Positions 9,363-20,254 of a stretch of 64,000 bases of DNA are shown piece by piece. The DNA is from Nannobrachium achirus. Taxonomy: Eukaryota > Chordata > Actinopteri > Myctophiformes > Myctophidae. The stretch is taken from positions 878,867 through 942,866 of the forward strand of contig OY997654.1 in assembly GCA_963921795.1 (NCBI GenBank), in the 5' to 3' direction. A model generated the notes under the pieces. That model was not told where the DNA came from. It made no database searches and saw only the letters and a list, made by a program, of their open reading frames with translations. The translations under genes and the position numbers were made by a program. How positions within the stretch are numbered: the stretch's first letter is position 1; every line of letters starts with the position of its first letter.

Positions 9363-9975
9363 CCACGTTCAACCTCAGGAAGAGGACGCGCCTGCCTTGC
9401 ATAGTCAGTTGGGATGTCTTAACAAATCTGAATGATTGGGCATGGGACACAAGGTCCAGGCTTGTTCACCCTGTAGCTGGCCACCTTTGATGAGGGTGTA
9501 AAGTGTTTAAAGGCTGAAACAGCCCCTAATTCAAAGGCACACTACTGAGGATGTTCCCCCAAATTGGCATCTTACCCCAGTCTATAAGAGATACACCAAC
9601 CATGTCACTCTTAACATCAGGGCAAACCTGAGTGCATACCATCTATTGGCACAACGGACGGTCTCAACATCACAACTTGTGTTTCATGATTATGATTCCT
9701 GTTTATGATTCCTGATTATGATGTCCCTGTTTTAATATTTCAGAAATTATGAAAGTAGGCTACTGTGTACTGTTTAAAACAGGGCCTACGTTGTTAGAGG
9801 CTGAAAACATTGTTGAACAACAACAATGTCTGCTATTACACAATGACTGAGGGGAGAGTAGACAGGGTAGGACATTCTGTAAGTCATGGGACTGACGGTG
9901 GTCCTAGGCGAGATTGAACTAGACTTGTAGTTTATGGTGCATACACACATACACGCGCATTCAAATACGCACACA
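9363..9975. other. Spacer, possible retroelement tail near 9480-9545
   Basis: TTTGATGAGGGTGTAAAG and GGCTGAAACAGCC resemble the GATGAAGGC-CCGAAAC motif of some retroelement tails. The support is weak. Otherwise nothing recognised. Confidence 0.3.
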
Positions 9976-10002
9976 CAAGTGCACGCACGCACGCACGCAC
10001 AC

Positions 10003-10078
<76 letters not shown>
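9976..10078. repeat. (CA)n microsatellite with CACG lead-in
   Basis: CACGCACG units pass into about 70 bases of pure CA (10007-10077). Confidence 0.97.
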
Positions 10079-10079
<1 letters not shown>

Positions 10080-10540
10080 ACAACCCGCACTAAGGACACT
10101 TATTTAATCTCAATATGCAATGGATGTGCTGGGAGATTTGGCCCAGGACCAGAGGAGAGCGGGACACAGTCCAACAACCAATTTAAAGGCAGCATGCTCA
10201 GCAGTTGGTTGACTTTAACATCTGGCCCGGAACCAAAAGGCCATCTAATCAAATTACTCATAATATGTCAACAGAGGAGCTTGTTATCCAAATAGGACCT
10301 TGTTATTGAGTTGTCCCTATTGGTTTTACAATTAGACCAAGCCAACATTACTGTGTCTGCATCGATCTATTTCACCCATTTACTTTCCTTGTTACAAAAT
10401 GCGTCCTCCTGACCCCTGGGACTAAAGGAAAAAAAAGGAAAATGTCAAGTGTGGGTTAGGGTTAGGTTACTGTGGGTGCCGCAGGTGAATAGAACAATCC
10501 AAAACATCATATAGGGGCCTTCTCCACCTGCAAAGAACCA
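10079..10540. other. No recognised feature
   Basis: No repeats with ends and no convincing frame. A short GGGTTAGGGTTAGG at about 10453 is telomere-like but only two units. Confidence 0.4.
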
Positions 10541-10760
10541 AGGTTATAATAGTTTTGGATTTTTTTCATTAGTTTTTATTTTTATTAGTTTTGAGGTTTT
10601 GTTTTCAATTACAGTTAAGTTTTAATTAGTTTTTAAAGTGGGGTTGTTAGTCTCGTTTCGTTTTTATTTTTTGAAAATGCTTAGTTTTAGTTTCGTTTTG
10701 ATTGGTTTTAGTGTTAGTTTTAGTCTTTTACGTAATATGGGGTATTTGTCAGGGGGAGAA
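10541..10760. mobile_element. Possible hAT-like fragment rich in TTAGTTTTTATT
   Basis: CAAGGTTATAATAGTTTTGG followed by TTAGTTTTTATTTTTATTAG repeats is typical of fish hAT-like ends. The opposite end was not found. Confidence 0.45.
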
Positions 10761-10954
10761 TAAAAAAGCTCCGGAAAAAGTATTGCCTAATAAAAAATCA
10801 ACAAAACATCATATTGTGTGAGCTGTTCCAGTGTACAGGTGTGTGTTGTTTGAACTGAGGCTGACCTGTGTGTCATCGCTGGTGGAGTCCGCCGTCTTCT
10901 TCTTAGTTTGACCAGATGGCTGATGGGAGAAGTCATACAGCGGGTTAGGGAACT

Positions 10955-11560
10955 GACACGACCGCAGTTTTCCCGGTGAACCTGAGTGCAACGGTGGGGG
11001 CGTGGGAGTGTGGGGAACACACACCACAGACTATTGCCGATGATGGAGAGGTTATAATATAGCTTTATGTATTGAGAATGAGAGGCACTCTTGCCGATTT
11101 CGTAAGAGACTCGTCGCCAATTGCAAGATATTTAAAAGTTATTTGGGGCCACTACTAGACTAAGGATTTATAATGTCTGTGTTATTTTTTACCACAATTA
11201 TTCTCGTGTGGCAAGATCGCGGTTCCACTAGTTTTACTAGTAGGCTAGTGTAGGCTTAGAATTATTTTCAGAAGTTAATTTAATGTTTTCCATTTAATGA
11301 TTTCCTTTATCCTCATCTAATGCACACAACTGTTTTCGCCAGGTTTTAAGGCCTAGTAGGCTTTTCAGAAGTTCATTTAATGTTTTCCATTTAATGATTT
11401 CCTTCATCATCTTGCGCTAATGCACGCAGCTGTTTACGCCAGGTTTTGAGGTCTTATTTAAGTTCTTTCTCATAAGCTCGCGACCCTCCTTGCCCATCGG
11501 CCCCCATCGTTGCGCTCAGGTTCACCGGGAAAACTGCGGTCGCGGAACTGACAACAGGGC
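10955..11560. repeat. Inverted repeat pair enclosing a tandem duplication
   Basis: GACCGCAGTTTTCCCGGTGA followed by ACCTGAGTGCAACG (from 10968) recurs inverted at 11511-11545 (CGTTGCGCTCAGGTTCACCG). Between them, about 85-100 bp beginning TTTCAGAAGTT, with AATGTTTTCCATTTAATGAT, is tandemly duplicated (about 11268-11350 and 11367-11452). It may be an unassigned inverted-repeat element. Confidence 0.65.
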
Positions 11561-11747
11561 TGCATGCAGCAGTGGTGGGAAAAGTACTAGTCAAATGTTT
11601 GACCTGAGCAGTAAAAGTAAAAAAAAAACAAAAAAAAAACACTATGTTAGTAAAAGTGCGTTATTCAAAATGAACTTGAGTAAAAGTGGCATCAGAATAT
11701 ATACTAAAAGTAAAAGAATGTCCCATTTTCACGCATTGAAAATAGCT

Positions 11748-11774
11748 TGTATCCGCTATTTTCAAATAGCCCAA
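11748..11774. repeat. Window-wide hairpin reduced to its tips
   Basis: GAAAATAGC, then only TTGTATC, then CGCTATTTTC and AAATAGCCC. The middle of the palindrome is gone but both tips and the AAATAGC repeat remain. Confidence 0.75.
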
Positions 11775-11917
11775 GTGTATAGGGCTGAAGAGGCTAACGT
11801 ATGTTTTGTAATAATAATCAAAATCTATAAGTTAACATTTGGAAATCATTGTAGTGGAGTAGAAGTAAAAATTTGAATTTTACTCCAGTAAAGTAAAAGT
11901 AACTAAAAATTGTACTA

Positions 11918-12629
11918 GGTGATACACCATGAAATTTCACTTTTCCTATTTTAAAACCTTTTTTTGGGGTTTAGAAGGTGCTAGACCTTCTATCCTCACA
12001 AAGTCCCATTTCTGACCGTTGTGTCTTTCTCTGGTTTTGGGAAGGCGGAGGTTAAAAGCATCCCACGGGTTCTCAAAACAGGCTGTCAAGATCAGGGGCA
12101 TAGTTCTACCGATTTAAAATGACTCCAATACGGAAGTAAAACTTCCTATGATTGGCCGCTAGTTGCGCTGTTTTCCCCCCCGGGCGATCGCAAAAAGAAT
12201 TGTTCTCCATTGGATCCCATTCATTTCCCCCTTTCGTTTTCTAACCTTAATTAACATTTTCATGAATACTGTACGGCTGTGTTCTTCTTCGTGTGCTGTT
12301 TTTCGTGTCCATGTATCCCTGCGGTTGCACGTGACCGTTGGCAGCCAATAGCATCTCTGATGCCTTTGCAATTCTATGATGGCGATACCCATTCCAAGGG
12401 GTAGAAAAGGGCCATAGAAACCAATGGCTTCGCATCGTCCATATTTTTCTACAGTCTATGGTCCAGATTTGCTGCTGTCGCTGATGTCAGCGACGGCCGT
12501 TTTTGAAGATTTTTTTTTTATTAAAAACAAATATATATATATATATATAAAATAAAAACAAATAAAAAAGATTAACAATATGACATAAATAATTTCAAAA
12601 AATACTTTTTAAATGCATGGTGTATCACC
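11918..12629. mobile_element. Element K: 712-bp insertion with GGTGATACACCATG ends
   Basis: GGTGATACACCATG at the left, CATGGTGTATCACC at the right, 14-bp perfect inverted ends interrupting E copy 2. The target duplication is unclear (TA/TTTA). The interior from about 12090 (GGGGCATAGTTCTACCGATT) to 12460 (CTACAGTCTATGG) is shared, inverted, with 25137-25665. Confidence 0.8.
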
Positions 12630-12738
12630 TTTAAGTACAGTACTTGAGTACATATGCTTACTGCTTAGCAGGGGCATGCAGAGAATGTTAGAGAGGAAGG
12701 GGCTGAAATTTCTAAAAGGAATTTGGGGAGTAAATATT

Positions 12739-12811
12739 GAAAATAGCAGACCTCCAAGCTCACAACGCGTTGCAGCGTGACGCGTTGTGAGCTTGGAGGT
12801 CGGCTATTTTC
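12739..12811. repeat. Window-wide hairpin with compensated arm change
   Basis: GAAAATAGCAGACCTCCAAG pairs with CTTGGAGGTCGGCTATTTTC. Usual arms are GATCTACAAG/CTTGTAGATC: both sides changed in step. Loop GCGTTGCAGCGTGACGCG. Host repeat unidentified. Confidence 0.93.
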
Positions 12812-13585
12812 GGTGCTTGATACCACACCGAAGTAAGCATAATCAAGTCAATATTGGAGATGTGGCGTAACAGCAAAGATTTCTACACAGAGAGGGCAAC
12901 TCTTTCAACATAAGATGCTCAAGTTCGGGAGAGTTTGGACAAGACAATTCTCTTGAATGTTGCCTTCAGGTATGGCATGGAAAGAGGGCATTTGCATTTC
13001 TTTCACCATAGTAAAAACTGCATTCATGGTCTGGCACTTTCTACAGACAGATAAAAGGGCAGGGACTCAAGCCCCCTTTGATGTCTATGTGTGCACGTGC
13101 CTGCTGCTTAGTTACTTACCACTGACATGCAGCAATCATCACATGATAACTAATCGGTGTAAAGGCAAGCAGAGAGACATCGCACTACATCACTAACAGG
13201 GAGGCGAAGTCGGTTTCCCACCGCCCCCATTCACCTTTCAATTCTATCTCATGTGCTTTGGAGCTTTGCTAATTATTAATTACATCTAAAATGTGGCTGA
13301 GGGGATGTACGTAATAGTTCTGTTCTTTCAGGTGCATGTTCATTCACATAATTATGTATGACATAATCCTAGCTAGAGGCTAGGAAGTGGGGTCACTCTA
13401 TTGAAAATTCATTCACCACAGCTAAATGTTGGGTCTTGATTTTGTATTATTTTCACATGCTTTGAAAGTGGAGATCAAAATGATCCAAGATGATCAAATG
13501 CGCGTCCTGCAGGCTGCAATAGTCCATGGCCAGAGGGCTATTTAAGTATGATCTAACATTACAGACCAACATCTATTGTTTAAAA
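12812..13585. other. No recognised feature
   Basis: Looks low-copy. A plus-strand frame of 79 codons at 12957 has no recognisable domain. Confidence 0.4.
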
Positions 13586-14005
13586 CAGGGGTCTTCAATG
13601 TTTTCAGGCCAAGGACCCCTTAGTTGAGAGGGAGATGAAGCAGGGACCACCACAACCTGTTCATAGATTCCATATAGTTTCATTGTTTGACAGCACAATC
13701 ATCAGTGTATTTTAGATTCATGTCAATTTGTGTTTTCAGATGTTTAACCACTTGAACTGTTGACAATTAATAAACTTGGCCTTCCCCTCTGTACTTAGTC
13801 TGCTCTTTTCCCCCTCTACACCAAACCTCCTTCAGATCTGATCTGCTATTTTTGGCTAAAGTTCTCAGAATATGGACACTAGGGTTCAAGTGGTTAATAT
13901 AAAAAAGGAGGAAAAAAGGTTTCTATCACTCAAAGATTTGGAGGAACCACTGTAGCAACTCTGAGGACCCCCTAGGGGTCCCGGACCCCCTGTTGAAGAC
14001 CCCTG
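13586..14005 (+). mobile_element. hAT-type element H copy 1, 8-bp TSD
   Basis: CAGGGGTCTTCAATG to TTGAAGACCCCTG, flanked by GTTTAAAA on both sides (13578-13585, 14006-14013). Non-coding. The hairpin is reduced to a right-arm remnant AGATCTGATCTGCTATTTTT at 13835-13854. Confidence 0.93.
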
Positions 14006-14234
14006 GTTTAAAATAATAGCATTTTTAAGCATAATTTATGCTTAAAAGTTTAGATTCTAATATGGCCTTTTATCGACAGGCGAAGTAATATCACTGGAAA
14101 TAGTTGCCAATTTATAGCCAGTACCTAGCACAAACAGTAACTTGTCAGGAAGTCACCCAAGTAACCTTTTAGAACCTATGTTCACAATTCTCCACGGCAT
14201 TCCTTTATGAAAAAAATAAAACTGCACGACAGCA

Positions 14235-14413
14235 TATCGTCATTGTTGGGTGAACATCTTGAATGTCCAAAACCGTTTGTTTTGCATCTATAATTTTAAA
14301 AATGATTTAAACTAGTGAAAACAGCCGATCTACAAGCACACAACGCCTCGCACCGCGAGGCGTTAAGTTAACGACGATAAGTTATGTATTATTATGCCCG
14401 ACAGCGACAATAT
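14235..14413 (-). mobile_element. TA-target MITE (family A), right half largely lost
   Basis: TATCGTCATTGTTGGGTGAA, then the left arm and centre of the hairpin to GCGAGGCG (14364). The sequence then changes and ends GCCCGACAGCGACAATA. Confidence 0.8.
14316..14363. repeat. Window-wide hairpin, A variant, right arm lost
   Basis: GTGAAAACAGCCGATCTACA through GCACACAACGCCTCGCACCG and GAGGCGTT, then unrelated sequence. Confidence 0.88.
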
Positions 14414-14776
14414 ATGATTCAACGCTTTGTCTGTCATGATCTGAAACAATATTGTGAAATTTTGAACACAGCACGTCATCAGTGTTGAATACAATATCAT
14501 AACAATCACACTGGTAAAACATATCAGGTATCAACCTCCTCTAGTCCTTCACTGAAGGGGTCTTTGTTGTCTGCAATATTCATATCTCACACCACAGCAC
14601 CGACGGTGGTTGGATAGAATCACTGCATGACATTTGTGTTAAAGTGGTAAAATCTCTCATGCCTCATGATGCACACATAATCTATTAAATGGCAAATCAT
14701 GCGCCTAATTATGCACAAGTGCTGTGATATGTGAATAACAAACATGATAAATAACATGGCAACATCTGAGTTATAA
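14414..14776. other. No recognised feature
   Basis: AT-rich low-copy-looking spacer, nothing supported. Confidence 0.4.
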
Positions 14777-14858
14777 AACTTAGGCAGTGGTGGAAAAAGT
14801 ACTAAAATATTTTACTTAAGTAAAAGCATCAATATTGCAAAGTAGAAATACTCTGTTA

Positions 14859-15038
14859 GGGTGCCCTCACACCAAAATACGTATGAGAGTGGAATCCGCG
14901 TTCTGCCAATGCATTTCAATGAGAATGGAGCGGTTTTTGCAGAAATCCTCTACTGGCATGAAACCGCTCCATTCTCATTGAAATGCATTGGCGGAACGCG
15001 GATTCCACTTTCATAGGTATTTTGGTGTGAGGGCACCC
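14859..15038. mobile_element. Harbinger-like MITE family M, TTA TSD
   Basis: GGGTGCCCTCACACC ends, TTA at 14856-14858 and 15039-15041, near-perfect palindrome. Long variant with GTATGAGAGTGGAATCCGCG arms. Confidence 0.94.
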
Positions 15039-15127
15039 TTACAAGTAAAAGTCTGGAATTCAAAATGTACTTGAGTGTTGGCACCAAAATGTACTTAAAG
15101 TACCAAAAGTAAAAGTATAAAATGCTT

Positions 15128-15160
15128 GAAAATAGCAGATCTACGTTGCTCATCGCAACG
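15128..15160. repeat. Window-wide hairpin, collapsed
   Basis: GAAAATAGCAGATCTACGTT then GCTCATCGCAACGC. Most of the palindrome is deleted and the host continues with CCTAGGTATAAAAT. Confidence 0.75.
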
Positions 15161-15456
15161 CCCTAGGTATAAAATAGTGCTAAAGTGCATGGTTCATTTA
15201 TGTTTTATAATATTATAATGTATACAGTATCTGCAAAGTAACTAGTATCTAACGTTTTCAAATAAATGTAGTGGAGTAAAAGTACAATATTTGGATCCGG
15301 GATGTGAGTAGAAGTAAAAGTACTGGAAATTGGAAATACTCAAGTAAAGTACAAATACCTCAAAATTGTACTTAAGTACAGTACTTAAGCAAACCTACTT
15401 AGTTACTTTACACCACTGAACTTAGGTAGCCATGTACTGTCCACATATTACTTTAA

Positions 15457-15920
15457 AGGACAACTTTGTTTTTTTCCAACAAGGGTTCATATTTTAGATT
15501 GTAATTAGGGAAAAGTAAAGGTGAGTGTTAACATGGTTTCATTTGATTTGTTCTATTGTTTTATCACGTTTACCGTGCTAAAATGTGGGGCATGCGTACG
15601 CATGGATGGGGGCATGCGTACAAGTGGCTAAATATGTCTTTTTAGACACAATAAGCCAGCAGTTTCTTTATTGCTATTTACAGTAACACTTCTAGCCCCC
15701 GTAAGTCACATCCAACCATGAAAGGTTGCGTTGTATCTTGGGAATGGGCTTATTCTGTGTAAAATGACATATTTAGACACTTGTAAGCATGCCCCCAGCC
15801 ACTGAAATAAGACTCTCTAAAACAATAGAAAGAAGTAGATTAAATAATTTTAACACTCATCTTTCATATTCTTTAATTACAATCTAAAATATGAAAATAA
15901 AGAAAAAACAAAGTTGTCCT
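15457..15920. mobile_element. TTAA-target palindromic MITE, AGGACAACTTTG ends
   Basis: TTAA at 15453-15456 and 15921-15924. Ends AGGACAACTTTGTTTTTT and AAAACAAAGTTGTCCT. The outer roughly 100 bp on each side are imperfect inverted copies (AATCTAAAATATGAA). Its TTAA+AGG start parallels family C. Confidence 0.9.
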
Positions 15921-15924
15921 TTAA

Positions 15925-16190
15925 TCTTATAATAGATTTATCAACATCAAAGCAGATATAAACGACGCAATCAAGAAAAAGGGAGAAACAGTGTTTAGCC
16001 CTTCTCACAGGAAACATTAGTGGAGGCCCTGCCCTTCACTTCCTGGAATGGGCAGAGTTTTATTGATGTTTAATATCAGACAGGCAGGATACACTCTGAC
16101 ATGTTGAGGCTCAACAGTCTTACATAACACATTACCACCCACCCATTCAAATGATGGGGATTTAAGTAGACACTCTTTAATGAGCTACCT
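15925..16190. other. No recognised feature
   Basis: Spacer ending in a short CT run and CACGCACG simple sequence (16191-16275). Confidence 0.4.
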
Positions 16191-16285
16191 ACTCTCTCTC
16201 TCTCTCTCTTCTACACGCACATGCACGCACACGCACGCACACACACATGCACGCACGTGACGCACGCACATGCTCGCGCTCAGGC

Positions 16286-16560
16286 TCAGGGCCGCCAATA
16301 GGGGGGGCAAAGGGTACTGTTGTCCCCCCTCCTGGAAATGGGGGGGGGGGGCCTGCGGTGGGGGGGCCCCCCGTTGAACGGGACTCGGGAGCAGTCTAGT
16401 TTGTGTAGGAAAGATTTGAGTGACTGTGAAAGAACTTTCTCCCAAGGAAAGATTAAGACATCATGCCGCAGTGTAGAACTGTTTTTAACAGTTTTTTTTA
16501 CTTTAAAAATGAATTATTTCCCGTGAAAAATCCGCATTTTCCGGCCCACGCGGGCGAAAA
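16286..16560. mobile_element. Possible hAT-like fragment with G-rich start
   Basis: CAGGGCCGCCAATAGGGGGG followed by GCAAAGGGTACTGTTG resembles the start of fish hAT elements of the CAGGGCCG type. The other end was not found; poly-G tracts follow. Confidence 0.4.
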
Positions 16561-16578
16561 ATCTGTACGACGGGCCTG

Positions 16579-16581
16579 CGC

Positions 16582-16645
<64 letters not shown>

Positions 16646-16649
16646 GCGC

Positions 16650-16695
<46 letters not shown>
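16579..16695. repeat. (CA)n microsatellite with CGCGCG interruption
   Basis: Two CA runs divided by ACGCGCGCACACGC near 16641-16655. Confidence 0.97.
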
Positions 16696-16699
<4 letters not shown>

Positions 16700-16879
16700 G
16701 TACAAAATTATATTTTTTTGTCGCCACACACAATTGTTTCCATTGTGCTCCATTCAAACATCTAAAAAAAAAAAAAAAAAAAAACATTTTGACTACACAT
16801 TTTGATAGAAGCGTCTAGTCGGCGACCTGGCCAACTCGGAAACGATGTAGATAGGGAATGAATGCCCCGCCCTTTAATG

Positions 16880-18260
16880 CAAACCCCATTATACTGTTGT
16901 CATAGGACCCGTTTTGACCATCTGTTTGCCTGTGTCCATTTATGCCCATATATGGAGATATCTGTATCTGTCTGTCTGTCGGCGTCCATTTTATGTCCAT
17001 ATATGGAGATCACTGCAGATATAGTTCTGGGTCCATTTTATGCCCATAATATATGCCCATATAGTTATCTGTCTATCTGCGTCCATTTTATGCCCATATA
17101 TGGACTGGAGATCTCTGTATCTGTCTGTCTGTGTCCCTTTTATGCCCGCATATGGAGATCTTTGTGATTCTGTGTCCATTGTATGCCCATATATGGATAT
17201 ATCTGTTTATCTGCGTCCATTTTATGCCCATATATGAGATCTCTGTCGCTTTTTGTTTGTTTCCTCTTTAAGCAGAATATGCAGCCTGCTTAAATCTGCA
17301 TCATTCAAGTCATCCTCCCAGTCCCACGCTTTGTTGCTTGTCTTATGTTTGTCTCTTTTATTTTCTTTTTCTTTTTTGGAGCGGGAGAGTGAATTCAGCT
17401 TTTTTTTTTTTAAGAGTTTTTTTTGGAGAACTTGTTTTTTTTTTTCAGTCTTGTGCTGTTGATTTAGCTTGTCTTATGTTTGTCTCCTCCGTCTGCACCT
17501 CAGCCAACCCATATCTCCACTACTGATCTCCACTGATCTCCACTCCACTACTGATCCTTTACAGCAAAAGCTGTAAAGTAATTTAAATCTGCATCATCGA
17601 TGTCCTCCCAGTCACACTCTTTGTTGCTTGTCTTATGTTTGTCTCCTCCTCCATCTGTTTGTCTGTGTCCCTTTATGCCCATTATGGAGATCTCTGTATC
17701 TGTCTGTGCCTCCGACTGTGTTGCAGACACAGTGCTGGTTTCCCCCTTTAATGCAAACCCCATTATACCTGTTGTCATAGGACCCGTTTTGACCATCTTT
17801 TTGCCTGTGTCCATTTATGCCCATTTATGGAGATATCTGTATCTGTCTGTCTGCGTCCACTTTATGCCCATATATGGAGATCTTTGACCATCTGTTTGCC
17901 TGTGTCCATTTATGTCGATATATAGAGATATCTGTATCTGTCTGTCTGCATCCATTTTATGCCCATATATGGAGATCTATGCAGACACAGTGCCAGTTCC
18001 GGAAAATCCTGATGTCAGACATCAGAATCCGAACCTTTCGTGCTGGTTCCAGAAAATCGTGTATCCGGTCGGGTCGAGGCCGAGCACTGCTGCAAACCCC
18101 AATATACCTGTTGTCATAGGACCCGTTTTGACCATCTGTTTGCCTTTGTCCACTTATGCCCATATATGGAGATCTCTGCACACACAGTACCGGTTGCGGA
18201 AAACTCAGATGTCAGACATTAGCTCCGCATACGGGCATTCATTTTATGCCCATATGGAGA
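16880..18260. repeat. CCATATATGG minisatellite block 3 (composite)
   Basis: Units TTTATGCCCATATATGGAGA, TCTCTGTATCTGTCTGTCTG, CGTCCA repeat many times. A larger unit (CCCATTATACCTGTTGTCAT, AGGACCCGTTTTGACCATCT) occurs at about 16887, 17757 and 18098. Perfect CC(A/T)6GG cores at about 16948, 17000, 17093, 17190, 17820, 17869, 17960 and 18160. The span 17250-17600 holds poly-T and CTTGTCTTATGTTTGTCTC repeats without cores. Confidence 0.85.
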
Positions 18261-18620
18261 ACGCGCATGCCGGTGGGATGAACGGTTCTCGAGATACGCG
18301 GATTACATACATACATACACACACACTAACAGAGATTTGTTGTTGACTCATGTGGCGTACGTGATGTCAGAGCCTTTTATGAAGTGATGTCACAATGAGT
18401 CAGCGCTTGCGCCGATTTCCTCCGGAACAGCCTGATGTCAACAATCAGCTCCGCATAAGGAGATTCCGAACGTTTTGCGCCAGTTTCGGAAAACCGCGAG
18501 TCGGGTCGGGTCGAGGCCCGGCACTGCACTCCGCACGGCGGCGGGGAACGTGCGTGCCGAATCTGAAGCCCGTGGGACGAACGGTTCTCGAGATACGCGG
18601 ATTACAGACAGACAGACAGA
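18000..18620. repeat. GC-rich repeat ending GAACGGTTCTCGAGATACGC
   Basis: Two copies end GAACGGTTCTCGAGATACGC then GGATTACA plus a tetranucleotide run, ATAC at about 18305 and GACA at about 18604. Each is preceded by related CGGAAAA-GATGTCAGACAT and GGTCGGGTCGAGGCC segments, so the block is a diverged duplication. Confidence 0.65.
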
Positions 18621-18692
18621 CAGACACGCAGAGACTTCTCGCATTTATAGATAGATTCTGTTTGTATCGTTTGTTGTTACTTAAAGCAGAAG

Positions 18693-18765
18693 GAAAACTG
18701 AGGGTGGCAGCATGGTGGTTGTCTGTGATCTAAAGGTTGCGGGTTCAAATCTTGCGGCTCTTTAC
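18693..18765 (+). repeat. tRNA-like SINE head fragment
   Basis: GGTGGCAGCATGGTGGTTGT then GGTTGCGGGTTCAAATCTTG: A-box- and B-box-like spacing. Isolated, no SINE tail recognised. Confidence 0.45.
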
Positions 18766-18889
18766 CGTAAAGCATGTTTAGCAGACTAACAGCCAGAATC
18801 TACACTAAAGCAATACCCACAATGGGAATGGGATGGGTTAAAGCTCTATACTGTGCATTTCTGATAGTAATTCATTCCTATGTGTAAGT

Positions 18890-19408
18890 TAGGGCATTCT
18901 CCAAATATTCGAATATCAAAGTCACTATTCGACGTTGTTCACCGAAGTCGAATATTTGCTTATTTTTTATTTTTTTATTTTTATTGTTTTCTCTTTAAAA
19001 AATATATAGTTTATAAAGCTTGGCTAGATAGGAAGTCATAAGAATGAGTTGTCAATGCCCCTGGCGGATGAATTTGTTAATGCTCTATACCGGGGCTTTT
19101 CAAACCTTTTTAGGCTGTGATCCCCAAAATAAACATATTTGAACTGGGGACCCCCACCCTGACAAGCACTTGGAATTGCAGGTATTACATTTAATGTGAC
19201 TCGGTTCCACAGATAAATATTGTGAAAATATCAGATCTACATGAGGCGTTGTGAGCATGTAGATCGGCTATTTTCACAATGTTCGCCTCTTGCTTACTTA
19301 ATATTTGACAGTTTGGCCAGTTTGGCCAGTCCTGTCGAATATTCGACTATTCGAATACTTAGAGGTTGAATAATTTGAATACTAAAATCACTATTCGTGA
19401 ATGCCCTA
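18890..19408 (+). mobile_element. hAT-type element G copy 1, 8-bp TSD
   Basis: TAGGGCATTCTCCAAATATT to ATTCGTGAATGCCCTA, with GTGTAAGT on both sides (18882-18889, 19409-19416). TTCGAATATTCGA motifs lie near both ends. The middle looks like a captured D-type element (CTTTTTAGGCTGTGATCCCC) with the hairpin at 19222-19277. Confidence 0.95.
19222..19277. repeat. Window-wide hairpin, D/G variant, left arm shortened
   Basis: GTGAAAATATCAGATCTACA, TGAGGCGTTGTGAGCATGTA, GATCGGCTATTTTCAC. About 20 bases of the left arm and centre are deleted. Confidence 0.9.
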
Positions 19409-19416
19409 GTGTAAGT

Positions 19417-20060
19417 TATATGAGCCATATAGGACTCCTACCAGAAATGTGATTTAGAGGTGTAGTTAAATGTTCCCACTGCGGTGGGGCGCAGTACACT
19501 TTCTCCATATATTCAGAAACTGCATCCTGTTCTGTAATTTTCACTTCCTTTGAGATTGTTTTGGTTCCTGAGAGCAAGCTGTGACAACTATTGTTATGTA
19601 AAAGAACACAGATATGTGATGTTCATTACCGTATTTCCATAAGAGCTAAAAAGCCGCTCTTGTAATAGAGTCCCGACTGTGATCCTGAAGCAAAGACAAT
19701 TCTGTCAAGCTGTGTGTTATTGTTAGTAGTACACTTAATACTTTTCTTTGGTCTTTATAAAGCTCAAAGACGACCAAAAGCACTGTGTATACTGTAGGCC
19801 TATATCAAGTGGATTAAATGGCTATAATTTTAAGTTGCTGTTTGTTGATATTGAAATGACTGTATTGTAAAACTAAAAGCACTCATGTATGAGTACTGTA
19901 AAACTGTCACTATTTATTATTGACAGTGTTTACGGTACAGAACAGAGCCTCATTACGGTCACACAGTAAGGGAGGGACACGGTAAGGGCATTACGGTAAA
20001 AGGAGCTCCCTTGCTGTGTCACTGTACTGACTGTCTTTTCCCAGACAGGAGGCCTGGGGA
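19417..20060. other. No recognised feature
   Basis: Low-copy-looking spacer, no terminal repeats or coding signal seen. Confidence 0.4.
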
Positions 20061-20090
20061 GTTCAGGTCAGGGGCGTCAGTTCAGAAAAA

Positions 20091-20174
20091 GCTAAGGTAT
20101 GGCAACATGACTGGTGTCTTGCACGCGCGTGAAGGCGCGCGTGCAAGACACCAGTCATGTTGCCATACCTTAGC
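20091..20174. repeat. F-type hairpin, longest loop
   Basis: Perfect arms GCTAAGGTATGGCAACATGA-CTGGTGTCTTGC around a GC-rich loop (ACGCGCGTGAAGGCGCGCGT) that itself folds back. Confidence 0.93.
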
Positions 20175-20254
20175 AACAGGCATGATACATTTATTTTAAG
20201 AAATAGATTATATTTTTTCACCCTGTTTCTATGGTTTCTTGGGCTGGATATGGC

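Larger units (their letters stand above)
11570..12673 (+). mobile_element. hAT-type element E copy 2, with nested element K
   Basis: CAGTGGTGGGAAAAGTACTA at the left. The 8-bp duplication GCATGCAG flanks it (11562-11569, 12674-12681). Lacks the family M MITE. A shrunken hairpin lies at 11748-11774 and element K at 11918-12629. Confidence 0.85.
14785..15418 (+). mobile_element. hAT-type element E copy 3, intact ends
   Basis: CAGTGGTGGAAAAAGTAC to TTACTTTACACCACTG. The 8-bp duplication AACTTAGG lies at 14777-14784 and 15419-15426. Contains MITE M (14859-15038) and a collapsed hairpin at 15128-15160. Confidence 0.95.
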
